Shown here: one piece after another, positions 11,063 to 22,062 of the stretch
Layout: each line of letters begins with the position of its first letter
Position numbering within the stretch: the stretch's first letter is position 1
Assembly: GCF_019511645.1 (NCBI RefSeq)
Contig: NZ_JAEUAX010000002.1
Location: 475,442-539,441, forward strand
Direction of reading: 5' to 3'
DNA: 64,000 bases
DNA from: Microbacterium ureisolvens
Lineage (GTDB): Bacteria; Actinomycetota; Actinomycetes; Actinomycetales; Microbacteriaceae
Position numbers and translations under genes: made by a program
Notes under the pieces: generated by a model
Told to the model about the DNA's origin: nothing
Seen by the model: only the letters and a program-made list of their open reading frames with translations
Database searches by the model: none

Positions 11063-12474
11063 ACGACGCTGCGGCGACCGAGGACGTCGACGACGCCGTG
11101 CTTGCGGAGGCGCGGGCCGAGGCCTCCGTCCTCGCATCCCGCCCGGGTGCCGACGCGGCGGTGGAAGCGGATCGGGATGCTGCGGCCGTCGCCTCGCCCC
11201 GACCGGCGCCGAAGGGATCGCTCTGGCGGGATCGCAACTTCCTGACACTGTGGTCAGGGCAGGCGCTCAGCCAGTTCGGCGCTCAGATCACCGAACTCGC
11301 CATACCGGTGCTCGCCGTTCTCATGCTCGACGCGACGGAGTGGGAAGTCGGGCTGCTCAACGCGGCACAGGTCGCCGCCTTCCTCGTGGTGGGCCTTCCC
11401 GCCGGAGCGTGGATCGACCGTATGCGCAAGCGCCGCGTGATGATCTGGGCGGACGGCGTGCGGGCGGTGGCACTCGCGACGCTGCCGGTGCTGGCGCTGC
11501 TCGGCGTGCTGGAGATCTGGCACATGATCGTCGTCGCCCTGGTCATGGGGGTCGCGACCGTGTTCTTCGACGTGTCGTACCAGAGCATCATCCCCTCGCT
11601 CGTGCGCACCGACCAGATCGGCGAGGCCAACGGCAAGCTGCAGTCGACGTACGAGCTCGCCAACATCGCCGGCCCCGGCGTGGGCGGCTGGCTCATCGGC
11701 GTGCTCACCGCGCCGTTCGCGATCTTCGCCACCGTCGGCACGTACGTCGCCTCGTTCGTCGCCCTGCTCTTCACACGCGACCACGAGAAGCCCCGCCCCG
11801 CCGAGGATCGCAAGCCCCTCGTGCACGAGATCGGCGAGGGCCTTCGCTGGGTGTTCGGCAACCCGCTGCTGCGCCGCATCGTCGGCACGACGGGCACGGC
11901 GAACTTCTTCGGGACCATCGCGCAGACGCTCGTGCCGATCTTCGTGCTGCGCGAGCTGGGCCTCGGCCCCCAGATGTTCGGCATCGTGTTCTCGCTGTCT
12001 GCGGTCGGCGGCCTGGTCGGCGCCGTGGTGACGCCCCGGATCATCGCGCTGCTCGGCGAGGCGCGGGCGATCCCGATCAGCGCGATCGCCTTCAGCGTCG
12101 CCCCCTTCTTCCTCCCCGCGATCTCGCTCGTGCCGGCACTCGCCTTTCCGCTGCTGGTGGTTCAGGGGTTCATCATGAGCTTCACGATCCTGCTCTACAA
12201 CATCACGCAGGTGACCTTCCGCCAGCGCATCACACCGCCGCGCCTGCTCGGCCGGATGAACGCTTCGATCCGCTTCGTGGTGTGGGGGGTGATGCCGATC
12301 GGAGCACTCCTCGCGGGCGCGCTCGGAACGTGGATCGGCACCGTTCCCACGCTGTGGATCGCCGCGACCGGCGAGCTGCTCGCGTGCCTGTTCGTGGTGA
12401 TCGGACCCTTCTGGCGCATGCGGGAGCTTCCCGACGCGCACGCCGAGCACGCCGCCGCGGAAACCGCCGGCTGA
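11050..12474 (+). CDS. MFS transporter (exporter)
   Basis: 474 residues with twelve predicted membrane helices after a 55-residue Ala/Asp-rich hydrophilic N-terminus. WRDRNFLTLWSGQALSQFG opens helix 1, and the loop after helix 2 has the MFS-A motif variant GAWIDRMRKRRVM. This is the MFS_3/enterobactin-exporter-like group of multidrug or metabolite exporters. I start at the ATG at 11050, which is inside an operator and lies 7 nt after a CACACT -10-like box; the frame is open from 11014. Divergence from an ArsR-type regulator suggests induction by its own substrate, which is unknown. Confidence 0.88.
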   Translation: MSQSDDAAATEDVDDAVLAEARAEASVLASRPGADAAVEADRDAAAVASPRPAPKGSLWRDRNFLTLWSGQALSQFGAQITELAIPVLAVLMLDATEWEVGLLNAAQVAAFLVVGLPAGAWIDRMRKRRVMIWADGVRAVALATLPVLALLGVLEIWHMIVVALVMGVATVFFDVSYQSIIPSLVRTDQIGEANGKLQSTYELANIAGPGVGGWLIGVLTAPFAIFATVGTYVASFVALLFTRDHEKPRPAEDRKPLVHEIGEGLRWVFGNPLLRRIVGTTGTANFFGTIAQTLVPIFVLRELGLGPQMFGIVFSLSAVGGLVGAVVTPRIIALLGEARAIPISAIAFSVAPFFLPAISLVPALAFPLLVVQGFIMSFTILLYNITQVTFRQRITPPRLLGRMNASIRFVVWGVMPIGALLAGALGTWIGTVPTLWIAATGELLACLFVVIGPFWRMRELPDAHAEHAAAETAG

Positions 12475-12550
12475 GCCGCGCCGCGTACTCCACGCCCCGG
12501 ATTCGGGCAAGGTCGTGCTCTTCGGGGCGCGGGCGTGCTTAGGTTGCTGC

Positions 12551-13708
12551 ATGACGGCCCGCATCGTCTCGATCGGCACAGCTGTTCCGCCCACCCGCAT
12601 CGCGCAGGAGGTGGCGCGCGACATCTTCGCGGCGCAGGATGGGTTGGACCGCCTCGCCCGGCGCCGCATCCACGCGGTGTTCGACGCATCCGCCATCGCC
12701 ACGCGGCACTCGGTGCTGACCGAGTTCGCGTCGCCGCCGGTGATCGATCCCGCGGAGCCGGCCGTTTTCGCCGACGCCGAGGGGCGGCTCCTCTCCCCCA
12801 CCACCGGACCCCGCAACGAGAGGTACATCTCGGCGGCGCCGGAACTGACCGCCGCCGCCGCGCGCAGCGCTCTGGCAGACGGCGGGGTCGATCCGTCCGC
12901 GGTGACCCACGTGGTGACCGTCTCGTGCACCGGGCTGTTCGCACCGGGGCCCGACTACCGACTCGTACGCGACCTCGGCCTCAACCCGACGGTCGAGCGG
13001 TGCCATCTCGGCTTCATCGGGTGCGCCGCGGCGCTTCCCGCGCTGCGCGTCGCGTCGGCGCTGGCGGCGACGCGGCCGGACGCCGTCGTGCTCGTCGTGT
13101 GCACCGAGCTGTGCACGCTGCATCTGCGGCCTTCGAACGATCCGCAGCAGATCGTCGCGTCTTCGGTCTTCGCCGACGGCGCGGCAGCGGCGATCGTCAC
13201 CGCCGACCGCTCCGTCGGCAACCCCGGGGGACTCGACCTCGACAGGTTCGGCACCGCCCTCACCGAGGAGGGCGAGACCGACATGGTCTGGACGATCGGC
13301 GACAACGGGTTCGAGATGATCCTCTCGGCCGAAGTGCCGCGCATCATCGGCCGCGAGATCCAGGGCGCTGTGGGTCGCTTCCTGGGCGACGACGCTCCGC
13401 CCGAAGTGTGGGCCGTGCATCCCGGGGGGCGCAGTGTGCTCGACCGCGTCGAGGCGGGGCTCAACCTCCCGCCGGACGCCCTCGCAGCGTCGCGCGCCGT
13501 GCTGCGCGACTTCGGCAACATGTCGAGCGCGACGATCCTGTTCATCCTCGCGTCGCTGCTGCGTGACGACGACGTCCTCGATGGCGCGCGCATCGCCGGG
13601 CTCGCCTTCGGCCCGGGCCTCACCGTCGAGTCGGCGCTCATGACCCGCCGCCGCCCGGAGGTGGCCACCGCCGACGACGTCGATCTCGCCCTGGCGGCCT
13701 CCGCGTGA
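12551..13708 (+). CDS. Type III polyketide synthase (chalcone/stilbene synthase family)
   Basis: 385 residues. Iteratively condenses malonyl-CoA onto an acyl-CoA starter. The catalytic triad is intact: Cys126 in TVSCTGLFAPGPD, His290 in AVHPGGRSVLD and Asn323 in FGNMSSATILF. The C-terminal GFGPG-type loop appears as AFGPGLTVES. The next two genes encode a methyltransferase and a flavin monooxygenase, an arrangement like srsABC of Streptomyces griseus, which makes methylated phenolic lipids. An alkylresorcinol or alkylpyrone product is therefore likely, with a fatty acyl starter (inference). The ATG at 12551 has a TAGGTT box 5 nt upstream and no Shine-Dalgarno. Confidence 0.9.
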   Translation: MTARIVSIGTAVPPTRIAQEVARDIFAAQDGLDRLARRRIHAVFDASAIATRHSVLTEFASPPVIDPAEPAVFADAEGRLLSPTTGPRNERYISAAPELTAAAARSALADGGVDPSAVTHVVTVSCTGLFAPGPDYRLVRDLGLNPTVERCHLGFIGCAAALPALRVASALAATRPDAVVLVVCTELCTLHLRPSNDPQQIVASSVFADGAAAAIVTADRSVGNPGGLDLDRFGTALTEEGETDMVWTIGDNGFEMILSAEVPRIIGREIQGAVGRFLGDDAPPEVWAVHPGGRSVLDRVEAGLNLPPDALAASRAVLRDFGNMSSATILFILASLLRDDDVLDGARIAGLAFGPGLTVESALMTRRRPEVATADDVDLALAASA

Positions 13709-13721
13709 AGCGGGTACGGGC

Positions 13722-14426
13722 ATGAGGCTCGCCGTCCGCGACGAGGGTCTGGCCGAGCTGATGGACGATCCGGCCTGCGACCCGGACCTGCTGCGCGCCA
13801 CCCTGGTGCGCTTCGGCACCGTCAACCGCTTCGTGTCGGGCTGGGGCGTCGTGTATCGCACGCGACTGCGGCCCCATCTGGCGTCGCTCGGACGCCCGGC
13901 GCGCGTCCTCGACATCGGGTCCGGCGGCGGAGACCTCATCGACCGCCTCGCCGCAGCCGCCCGGCGCGACGGACTCGACGTGACCTGGACCGGCATCGAC
14001 CCCGACCCGCGTGCGCTGGAGGTCGCCCTGGCACGCACGCCGATCGCCGGAGCGAGCTTCCGGGAAGCGGATGCCGCCGCCCTCGTCCGCGAGGGGCTGA
14101 CGTACGACGCCGTGCTGTCGAACCACGTGCTCCATCACCTCGGCGACGGGCTGCCGGCGTTCGCGGAGGAGTCTCTCGCGCTCTCCCGCGGCATCGTGCT
14201 GCACAGCGACATCGCGCGCTCGCGGCTGGCCTACGGGCTCTACGCCGTCGGCATCACACCGTTCCAACGCGGCACGTTCCTGCGCACCGACGGCCTCCGC
14301 TCGATCCGCCGCAGCTACACGCGGGCCGAGCTCACGGCCGCGCTCGAGGGCGACAACCCCGGAGTCTGGTCGGTGGAGCGCCCGGTGCCGTTCCGGCTCG
14401 TGGCGGTGGGACGCGGTCGTGCGTGA
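13722..14426 (+). CDS. Class I SAM-dependent methyltransferase
   Basis: 234 residues. The SAM-binding motif I is VLDIGSGGGDL (63-73), followed by the acidic end of strand 2 (TGIDPDPRALE) and motif post-I SNHVLHHLGD. It starts 13 nt after the type III PKS stop and overlaps the flavoprotein gene by 8 bp, so it is part of that operon. It probably methylates the polyketide product or its hydroxylated form; C- or O-methylation cannot be told. Confidence 0.85.
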   Translation: MRLAVRDEGLAELMDDPACDPDLLRATLVRFGTVNRFVSGWGVVYRTRLRPHLASLGRPARVLDIGSGGGDLIDRLAAAARRDGLDVTWTGIDPDPRALEVALARTPIAGASFREADAAALVREGLTYDAVLSNHVLHHLGDGLPAFAEESLALSRGIVLHSDIARSRLAYGLYAVGITPFQRGTFLRTDGLRSIRRSYTRAELTAALEGDNPGVWSVERPVPFRLVAVGRGRA

Positions 14427-15552
14427 CGTCACCGTCGTCGGCGCCGGGCCGGTCGGACTGCTGCTCGCCGGCGAGCTCGCCCGCCGCGGCGTCGACGTCG
14501 AGATCCTGGAGCGACGGCCCGCGGTCGGCGACGGGACACGGGCGATCGGCATCCACTCCCCCGTCCTCGCCGCGCTCGAACCGTCGGGCCTCACGGAGCG
14601 CCTCCTCGCCGAGGCCGTGCGCGTGCGCCGCGGCGAAGCCCGTTCCCGAGGGCGGCTGCTCGGCACCGTGCACTTCGACGTGCTGTCGGCGCGCTTTCCG
14701 TTCGTGGCGACCCTGCCGCAGGCGAGCACGGAGTCCGTGCTCGCCGCTGCCGCCCCGGAGCCGCTGCGCGGCGGCTACGTTCTCGCGGTGATCCCGCGCC
14801 GTGACTCGGTGGTGGTGCGGGCCGGCGTCCTCGGCCGCCCTGTCGAGTCCGAGAGCCGCATCGTCGTCGTCGCCGGCGGAGGCGCGGCACGCGAGCTCGT
14901 CTACCGCCCTGGCGCGGTGCCGACACGCGACTACCGCGACCGGTATCTGATGACGGATGCTGCCGCCGACGCCGACGCCGGGCTCGCGGTGATCCACCTG
15001 GATCCCGATGGCGTGCTCGAGTCCTTCCCATTGCCGGGCGGCCGACGGCGGTTCGTCGCGTGGGACCCGCCGGGTGCAGGCGACGAGCCGGAGGACCGCG
15101 TACGGCGGCTGCGCGACGCGCTGGCCCGCCGCGGGGAGGAGGCGGCGGCTGAGGTGGTGTCGTCGGCGACATCGTTCGGCGTGCGTCGCGTCGTCGCGCC
15201 CCGACTGCGCCACGGCCGTGTCTTCGCGATCGGGGACACCGCCCACGAAGTCAGTCCCATCGGCGGGCAGGGCATGAACCTCGGCCTGCTCGACGCGGTG
15301 ACGCTCGCACCCCTTCTGGCCTCCTGGGTGCGCACCGGCCGCGCACCCGACGTCGGGCTGCTGCGGTGGGAGGCACGCCGTGTGCAGTCGGCGCGGCGCG
15401 CGGCCGCGCTCGCGAGCGTGAACACGGCGCTCGGCAGGCCCAGCGGCCGCGGCGACGCGCTCCGCCGCGCGGCCGTGCGCACGATGCTCGCCGGCCCGTC
15501 GGCCCGGCTCTTCGCGCGTGCCTACTCGATGAGCTTCGACGTCGACGCCTGA
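14419..15552 (+). CDS. FAD-dependent oxidoreductase/monooxygenase (PHBH type)
   Basis: 377 residues. The N-terminal dinucleotide-binding motif is VVGAGPVGLLLAGELARRG, and the second FAD motif GDTAHEVSPIGGQGMNLGLLDA is near residue 271. This is the group A flavin monooxygenase plan. As third gene of the type III PKS operon it likely hydroxylates the aromatic ring, giving a hydroquinone/quinone lipid, the role of SrsC in Streptomyces griseus (inference by analogy). The GTG start overlaps the methyltransferase stop. Confidence 0.85.
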   Translation: MRDVTVVGAGPVGLLLAGELARRGVDVEILERRPAVGDGTRAIGIHSPVLAALEPSGLTERLLAEAVRVRRGEARSRGRLLGTVHFDVLSARFPFVATLPQASTESVLAAAAPEPLRGGYVLAVIPRRDSVVVRAGVLGRPVESESRIVVVAGGGAARELVYRPGAVPTRDYRDRYLMTDAAADADAGLAVIHLDPDGVLESFPLPGGRRRFVAWDPPGAGDEPEDRVRRLRDALARRGEEAAAEVVSSATSFGVRRVVAPRLRHGRVFAIGDTAHEVSPIGGQGMNLGLLDAVTLAPLLASWVRTGRAPDVGLLRWEARRVQSARRAAALASVNTALGRPSGRGDALRRAAVRTMLAGPSARLFARAYSMSFDVDA

Positions 15553-15570
15553 CCCCGGCGTTGCCCGGGG

Positions 15571-15637
15571 TTTGGGGCGCACGCCGTGCCCTTGGGGCGC
15601 GCGGGAAGCGCCCCGAGCGACCACCATGCGCCCCGAA
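15571..15637. repeat. Intergenic palindromic element, GGGGCG family, copy 1
   Basis: Four half-sites: GGGGCG at 15574 and 15594 (20 bp apart), then CGCCCC at 15609 and 15629 (20 bp apart). It sits between the convergent flavoprotein and UbiA genes. Copy 2 at 17346-17413 has the same spacings. It may also act as a bidirectional terminator. Confidence 0.75.
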
Positions 15638-15711
15638 CCCGCAGGAGAGGCCGGGAACGGATGCTGCGCCGCGGTGCCCGCACGGCCAGAAACCAGGACC
15701 GCGGCGAGGCG

Positions 15712-16554
15712 TCAGGCGACGAACGCGCTGCCCGACGCCACCATCTGCGCCGCGAGGAGGAGCGCCGCGAGCATCACGAGCCGGAACAGCGCGCGGCTCG
15801 GCGGTCTCGCGATCGCCCGCCACGCGGTCGTGCCCGCCACCGCGACGACGGCCGCGAAGAACAGCCACGACACCGGCGACACCGCGGCGAGGTCTCCACC
15901 GGCGGCCCCGAGCAGCACGGCCACCGCACCAGCGACGACGGCGAGGGCGGCGACGATGGCCGCCACCCGCGGACCCAGCCGGTGCGGGAGCCCCCGTACG
16001 CCGGTGCGCGCGTCGTCATCGAGATCGGGCAGCACGTTCGTGAGGTGCACGGCGGCGCCGAGGGACGCCCCGGCGATCCATGCCCACCACGCCGCGAACG
16101 AGGGATCGGGCGCCGAGAGCGTCGCGAGCGACGGGAAGATCCCGAAGCTCACGAGGAACGGCACGATCGACCACGGCGTCGACTTCAGCCCCGCGTTGTA
16201 CGCCCACGCCGAGCCGAGAGTGACGGCGTGGGCTGCCAGCATCCGCCATCCCAACGGCGCCGAGAGAACCAGAGCGAGCGCCAGCACGCCGAGCGCCGCG
16301 CCCCAGGCGACCCCGGCCGACACGTCGCCGCGGGCGATCGGCTTGTCGGTGCGGCCCACCGCGCGATCGCGCTGCGCGTCGAGGGCGTCGTTGGAGATGC
16401 CGACGGAGAGCTGCCCCACGAAGACCGCCGTCGTCAGCAGTACCAGCCGCCACGCCTCGAGTCCTGTCGCGATGCCCAGGGCAAGGGCGAGCGCGGTCAC
16501 GACGAGCGTCGGCCCCGGATGCGAAGAACCCCACAGAGCACGGACGGTGCGCAC
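15712..16554 (-). CDS. UbiA family prenyltransferase
   Basis: 280-residue membrane protein with about eight helices. Both prenyl-diphosphate-binding regions are present: NDALDAQRD (55-63) and DLDDDARTG (177-185). Family members transfer an isoprenoid chain onto an aromatic or quinone ring at the membrane. It is convergent with the type III PKS operon, so it may prenylate that product, but it resembles the SCO4491-like group and could also serve another lipid pathway. It is not the usual MenA arrangement, as no menaquinone genes are nearby. The GTG start lies 6 nt from a GAGCAT box; a longer frame runs on to 17044 without family similarity. Confidence 0.85.
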   Translation of the reverse strand: MRTVRALWGSSHPGPTLVVTALALALGIATGLEAWRLVLLTTAVFVGQLSVGISNDALDAQRDRAVGRTDKPIARGDVSAGVAWGAALGVLALALVLSAPLGWRMLAAHAVTLGSAWAYNAGLKSTPWSIVPFLVSFGIFPSLATLSAPDPSFAAWWAWIAGASLGAAVHLTNVLPDLDDDARTGVRGLPHRLGPRVAAIVAALAVVAGAVAVLLGAAGGDLAAVSPVSWLFFAAVVAVAGTTAWRAIARPPSRALFRLVMLAALLLAAQMVASGSAFVA

Positions 16555-16685
16555 GGATCGATGCTCTCACGGGCCGCGCGACGACACGGGAGGACCGACA
16601 GGGAATGTTCTCAGGTCCATGTCGTTGCATGGATCTGGGCCGACGGGGTCCCGGCAGATATCGCTCGACCCCAGAGGAGCAGCCC

Positions 16686-17267
16686 ATGTCCACTCTCACC
16701 GCCCGCACCGCCGAGACCGACGCGCCGATCATCGACGTGCTCGCCGAGCGCTGGAGCACCCGCATCTTCGACCGCGAGTCGGTCATCGACGAGGCCGCCC
16801 TCGCGAGCGCACTCGAGGCCGCCCGCTGGACGCCGACCGCCGCCAACACGCAGGCGTGGCGCGTCATCGTCGCCCGCCGCGGCTCGGCCGCGCACGCCAC
16901 AGTGCTCGCCTCGCTCGCCGGCTTCAACAGCGCGTGGGCGGGCGACGCCGCGGCGCTCGTCGTGTTCTTGGCCGAGACCACGCGCGACGGCGAGCCCATG
17001 CGCTGGGCCCAGTACGACACCGGCCAGGTCGCCGCGCACTTCACCGTGCAGGCCCACGCCGACGGCCTCTCGACGCATCAGATGGGCGGCTTCGACCCGG
17101 ATGCCATCGTCGCAGGCTTCGATCTCAGCTCCGACTTCACGCCCGTCACCGTCATGGCGATCGGCGAGCTCGGCGACATCCGCCTGGCATCGGAAGAGCT
17201 GCAGTCCCGCGAGAACGCCCCGCGCGTGCGCCGCCCCGCCGCCGACTCGGTGCTCGTGAACGACTGA
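16686..17267 (+). CDS. Nitroreductase family protein
   Basis: 193 residues. FMN-dependent oxidoreductase fold: the N-terminal LAERWSTRIFD segment carries the conserved Arg of the flavin site, followed by ALEAARWTPTAANTQAWRVIV, the typical flavin-binding helix and strand. The short length and the C-terminal IGELG segment fit the nitroreductase A/FRP superfamily. The reaction and substrate are unknown. The ATG at 16686 has a GAGGAG Shine-Dalgarno at about 16673; the frame is open from 16605. A perfect 17-bp stem-loop follows the stop. Confidence 0.85.
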   Translation: MSTLTARTAETDAPIIDVLAERWSTRIFDRESVIDEAALASALEAARWTPTAANTQAWRVIVARRGSAAHATVLASLAGFNSAWAGDAAALVVFLAETTRDGEPMRWAQYDTGQVAAHFTVQAHADGLSTHQMGGFDPDAIVAGFDLSSDFTPVTVMAIGELGDIRLASEELQSRENAPRVRRPAADSVLVND

Positions 17268-17285
17268 TCCACCCGGATCCGACAG

Positions 17286-17324
17286 ACGGATGCCTCGACC
17301 GCGACGTGCGGTCGAGGCATCCGT
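17286..17324. terminator. Stem-loop terminator after nitroreductase gene
   Basis: Perfect 17-bp stem (17286-17302 with 17308-17324), 5-nt loop. Built on ACGGATGCCTCG, a variant of the window-wide GGATGC motif. Confidence 0.85.
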
Positions 17325-17345
17325 GTCTCTGCCCTTCGATGTCGC

Positions 17346-17413
17346 GTTCGGGGCGTGCCGCGTCCGTTCGGGGCGCAGCGGGTGCGCCCCGAACGTGCGG
17401 CGTGCGCCCCGAA
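17346..17413. repeat. Intergenic palindromic element, GGGGCG family, copy 2
   Basis: GTTCGGGGCG repeats with GGGGCG at 17350 and 17370 (20 bp apart), then CGCCCC at 17385 and 17405 (20 bp apart). The gap between inner half-sites is 9 bp, identical to copy 1 at 15571. Lies between the nitroreductase terminator and the clpB stop (convergent). Confidence 0.8.
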
Positions 17414-17435
17414 AACCCCGAACGGCTCTCGGGCG

Positions 17436-19649
<2,214 letters not shown>

Positions 19650-19688
19650 GTGTCTCCTGAAATCTATGGACGTCAACTCTTCATCAAA

Positions 19689-19736
19689 GTTGAGTCGTGA
19701 TGGCTCAAGTTTACCAGTGGCCCGCCCGACGAGCAA
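19689..19736 (-). promoter_or_regulatory. clpB promoter with HAIR (HspR) operator
   Basis: On the minus strand the HAIR operator reads CTTGAGC-N7-ACTCAAC (19689-19709), against the consensus CTTGAGT-N7-ACTCAAG. A promoter TTGCTC (19731-19736) - 17 bp - TAAACT (19708-19713) precedes it. The last two bases of the -10 box overlap the operator, exactly as at the dnaK promoter, so bound HspR would occlude the start site. Confidence 0.88.
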
Positions 19737-19743
19737 TGCGACG

Positions 19744-21408
19744 CTAGTCCTCGACCTCCGCCCGGGCGTCGGCGTAGGCGCGGCGCAGTCCCTCGCCTAC
19801 CCACTCGGTGCCGCGATACACGTTGTCGGCGCCGATGTCGGCGGTGAGCCCGCCAGCCGCCAGTTGAGAGATGACGCGGTCCTGGGTGGCGACGACCTTG
19901 AGGGTCGAGTCGGCGTCGCGCAGCTGCGCCGCGAACCGGCGCAGCACCTCGACGTGCGAGAGTCCGATCTCGTCGGTGCCGCGCAGGCGCACGATCACGA
20001 CCGAGCCGCTGGACTCGCGGCTCACCTCGGGCAGCCGACGTTCGAACACCGGCGCACTGGCGAAGAAGAGGCTCCCGTAGGGCTGCAGCACCAGCACCTC
20101 CCCCGGTGGCACGACCGCCGGCGGATCGGTCTCGCGCATGCGCCCGTCATCCGTCAGGCGCACCGCACGCACGCGCACGCTGTTCGACTGCTCGGCGACG
20201 TAGAGGATGACACCGAGCCCCACACCGACGAGCACGGCGAACTGCAGCGGGATGACGAGGGTAAGCCCGAACGTGACGGCCATGATCGTCGTCGGCAGCG
20301 CCCCCGACTTCATCACCGAGTACACGCGGCTGGGCTTGATCGCCCGCCACCCCACGACGATGAGCAGGCCCGCGAGGGCCGGCATGGCCACGAAGGCGAC
20401 CACGTCCGCCAGGAGGAAGACGACGACGGCCATCACGGCACCCGCGACGAAGAGCGAGAGGCGCGTCTTCGCCCCCGCCTGCACGATGAGAGACGACCCC
20501 GACATCGAACCGCCGACGGGCATGCCCTGGAACAGGCCCGACACGACGTTGCCGAGCCCCTGCCCCATGAAGTCGCGGTTGGCATCTGCGCGCCTGCCGT
20601 CGGCGGTCGGGATGCCGGCCGACACGGCCGCGCCCTGCACCAGGCCGATGAAGGTCAGCGACAGCGCGGGGATGAGCAGCGTCGGCGCATCGGCGATGCT
20701 GGGCAGCACCGGCGCGGGCAGGCCGCGAGGCACGTCCACGATGTCACGCAGCAGCACGACCGGGTTCTGCACCCACGCGTTCAGCACCACCGCGCACGCC
20801 GAGCCCACCACGACGGCGATCACGAGACCCATGCTGCCGACACGAGTCGGCAGGAGAACCACGATGATGAGCACCGCGATCGCCCCCACCACCAGGGAGG
20901 GGATGTTCCACTGCCCGACGTGCAGGAACACGTCGATGGTCTTGAGCAGCCGGTTGGCGCCCTGCGCCTGGTAACCGGTGAAGTTCGAGAGCTGGCCGAG
21001 GATGATGTTGACGCCGATCGCCGTCACGAACCCCGTCATGACAGCCGTCGGCACGAAGCTGATCAGCCGGCCGCCCCGCAGCAGGCCCGCGATCACCATG
21101 ATGATGCCGGTCAGGATCGCGAGCGTGAAGAGCCCGCGCTCGGGATTCGGGAGGCTCTCGAGCCCGGCGTCCGACACGACGAGAGCCATCGCGCTCGTCG
21201 CCTGGACGGCCATGAAGGCGCTGCTCGTGAGCACGGCCGCCCCCACCATGCCGAAGAGGTAGCCGTAGAGGCCGGCGAGCGGGTTCACCCCGGCGAGGAG
21301 CCCCGCCGCGAGCCCGTCGGGCACCGCCTCGACGCCGAGGATCGCGCCCGCGACGGCGTCCTTGCGCAGCGTCGAACGGGAGAACCATGTCCTCGGATCA
21401 AGCCCCAC
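19744..21408 (-). CDS. SulP family inorganic anion transporter
   Basis: 554 residues. About twelve membrane helices (SLC26/SulP core) up to residue 415, then a cytoplasmic STAS domain (about 440-545). N-terminal [24 protein letters not shown] is the family start. Members move sulfate, bicarbonate or other anions across the cytoplasmic membrane; the anion cannot be fixed from sequence. A second SulP is encoded at 32006-33640. The GTG start at 21408 is preceded at 7 nt by a TAGCGT box. It is divergent from the DUF7144 gene. Confidence 0.9.
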   Translation of the reverse strand: MGLDPRTWFSRSTLRKDAVAGAILGVEAVPDGLAAGLLAGVNPLAGLYGYLFGMVGAAVLTSSAFMAVQATSAMALVVSDAGLESLPNPERGLFTLAILTGIIMVIAGLLRGGRLISFVPTAVMTGFVTAIGVNIILGQLSNFTGYQAQGANRLLKTIDVFLHVGQWNIPSLVVGAIAVLIIVVLLPTRVGSMGLVIAVVVGSACAVVLNAWVQNPVVLLRDIVDVPRGLPAPVLPSIADAPTLLIPALSLTFIGLVQGAAVSAGIPTADGRRADANRDFMGQGLGNVVSGLFQGMPVGGSMSGSSLIVQAGAKTRLSLFVAGAVMAVVVFLLADVVAFVAMPALAGLLIVVGWRAIKPSRVYSVMKSGALPTTIMAVTFGLTLVIPLQFAVLVGVGLGVILYVAEQSNSVRVRAVRLTDDGRMRETDPPAVVPPGEVLVLQPYGSLFFASAPVFERRLPEVSRESSGSVVIVRLRGTDEIGLSHVEVLRRFAAQLRDADSTLKVVATQDRVISQLAAGGLTADIGADNVYRGTEWVGEGLRRAYADARAEVED

Positions 21409-21481
21409 GGGTCACACGCTAGCGAAGGCATGGGCGTCGCCGGCGGGGCCACCTTGGACGCGGGAGGTCATCGGGCGTAAT

Positions 21482-21498
21482 TCACGCGACTCGCGTGA
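21482..21498. promoter_or_regulatory. Inverted repeat in the SulP/DUF7144 divergent region
   Basis: Perfect dyad TCACGCG-ACT-CGCGTGA. It lies between two divergent starts (21408 and 21622), the position expected for an operator. No regulator gene is adjacent, so the binding protein is unknown. Confidence 0.5.
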
Positions 21499-21621
21499 TG
21501 CGCAAGTGTTCCCAGGGTTCTCTCAGGATCGCTAGTCTGACCTAGCGGGATTCATGCCCGCCCGGCGGTCACGCCGCCTGACGTTGAACGGCCTCCCGGC
21601 CGACTTGAAGGGACCCCTCGC

Positions 21622-22032
21622 ATGACCAACACTGACGTCAACACCTCCGGCTGGGCAGGATGGGGCGTGTTCGCCGCCGTCGTGCTGATCGTCGGCGGCA
21701 CCATCGACGCTTTCCACGGCCTCCAGGCCCTCATCGGCCCTGACACGGCGTACTTCCTCGGGCAGGAGGCGCTCTTCTCGATCGACGTGCAGGGCTGGGG
21801 CTGGTGGCACCTGATCGCCGGCGCGCTGCTGATCCTCGTCGGCATCTTCCTGCTCCTGGGCGCGCGCTGGGCCCGCATCACCGCGATCGTGCTCGTCGCG
21901 ATCAACGCGGTCGGCCAGCTCTCGCTCATCTCGGTGCAGCCGTGGCTGTCGCTGGCCCTCCTCGCCATCGACGTCGTCGTGATCTACGCGCTCACCGTGC
22001 ACGGCCGCGAGATCGACGCGAAGAAGGCATGA
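21622..22032 (+). CDS. DUF7144 family membrane protein
   Basis: 136 residues with four hydrophobic helices (about 11-30, 58-80, 83-103 and 108-128) and short loops. The motifs GGTIDAFHGLQAL and WGWWHLIAGALLILVGIFLL match the small DUF7144 proteins common in actinobacteria; no function is established for them. A GAAGGG Shine-Dalgarno precedes the ATG. The stop is 30 bp from the convergent glxA-type gene. Confidence 0.8.
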   Translation: MTNTDVNTSGWAGWGVFAAVVLIVGGTIDAFHGLQALIGPDTAYFLGQEALFSIDVQGWGWWHLIAGALLILVGIFLLLGARWARITAIVLVAINAVGQLSLISVQPWLSLALLAIDVVVIYALTVHGREIDAKKA

Positions 22033-22062
22033 CCCCGGCGTGAGGCCGCGGCGATCGCGCCC

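Noticed and set aside
12494..12529. Third GGGGCG element before the type III PKS gene
   Set aside because: Only one CGCCCC and one GGGGCG occur, in the opposite order and without the 20-bp pairs.
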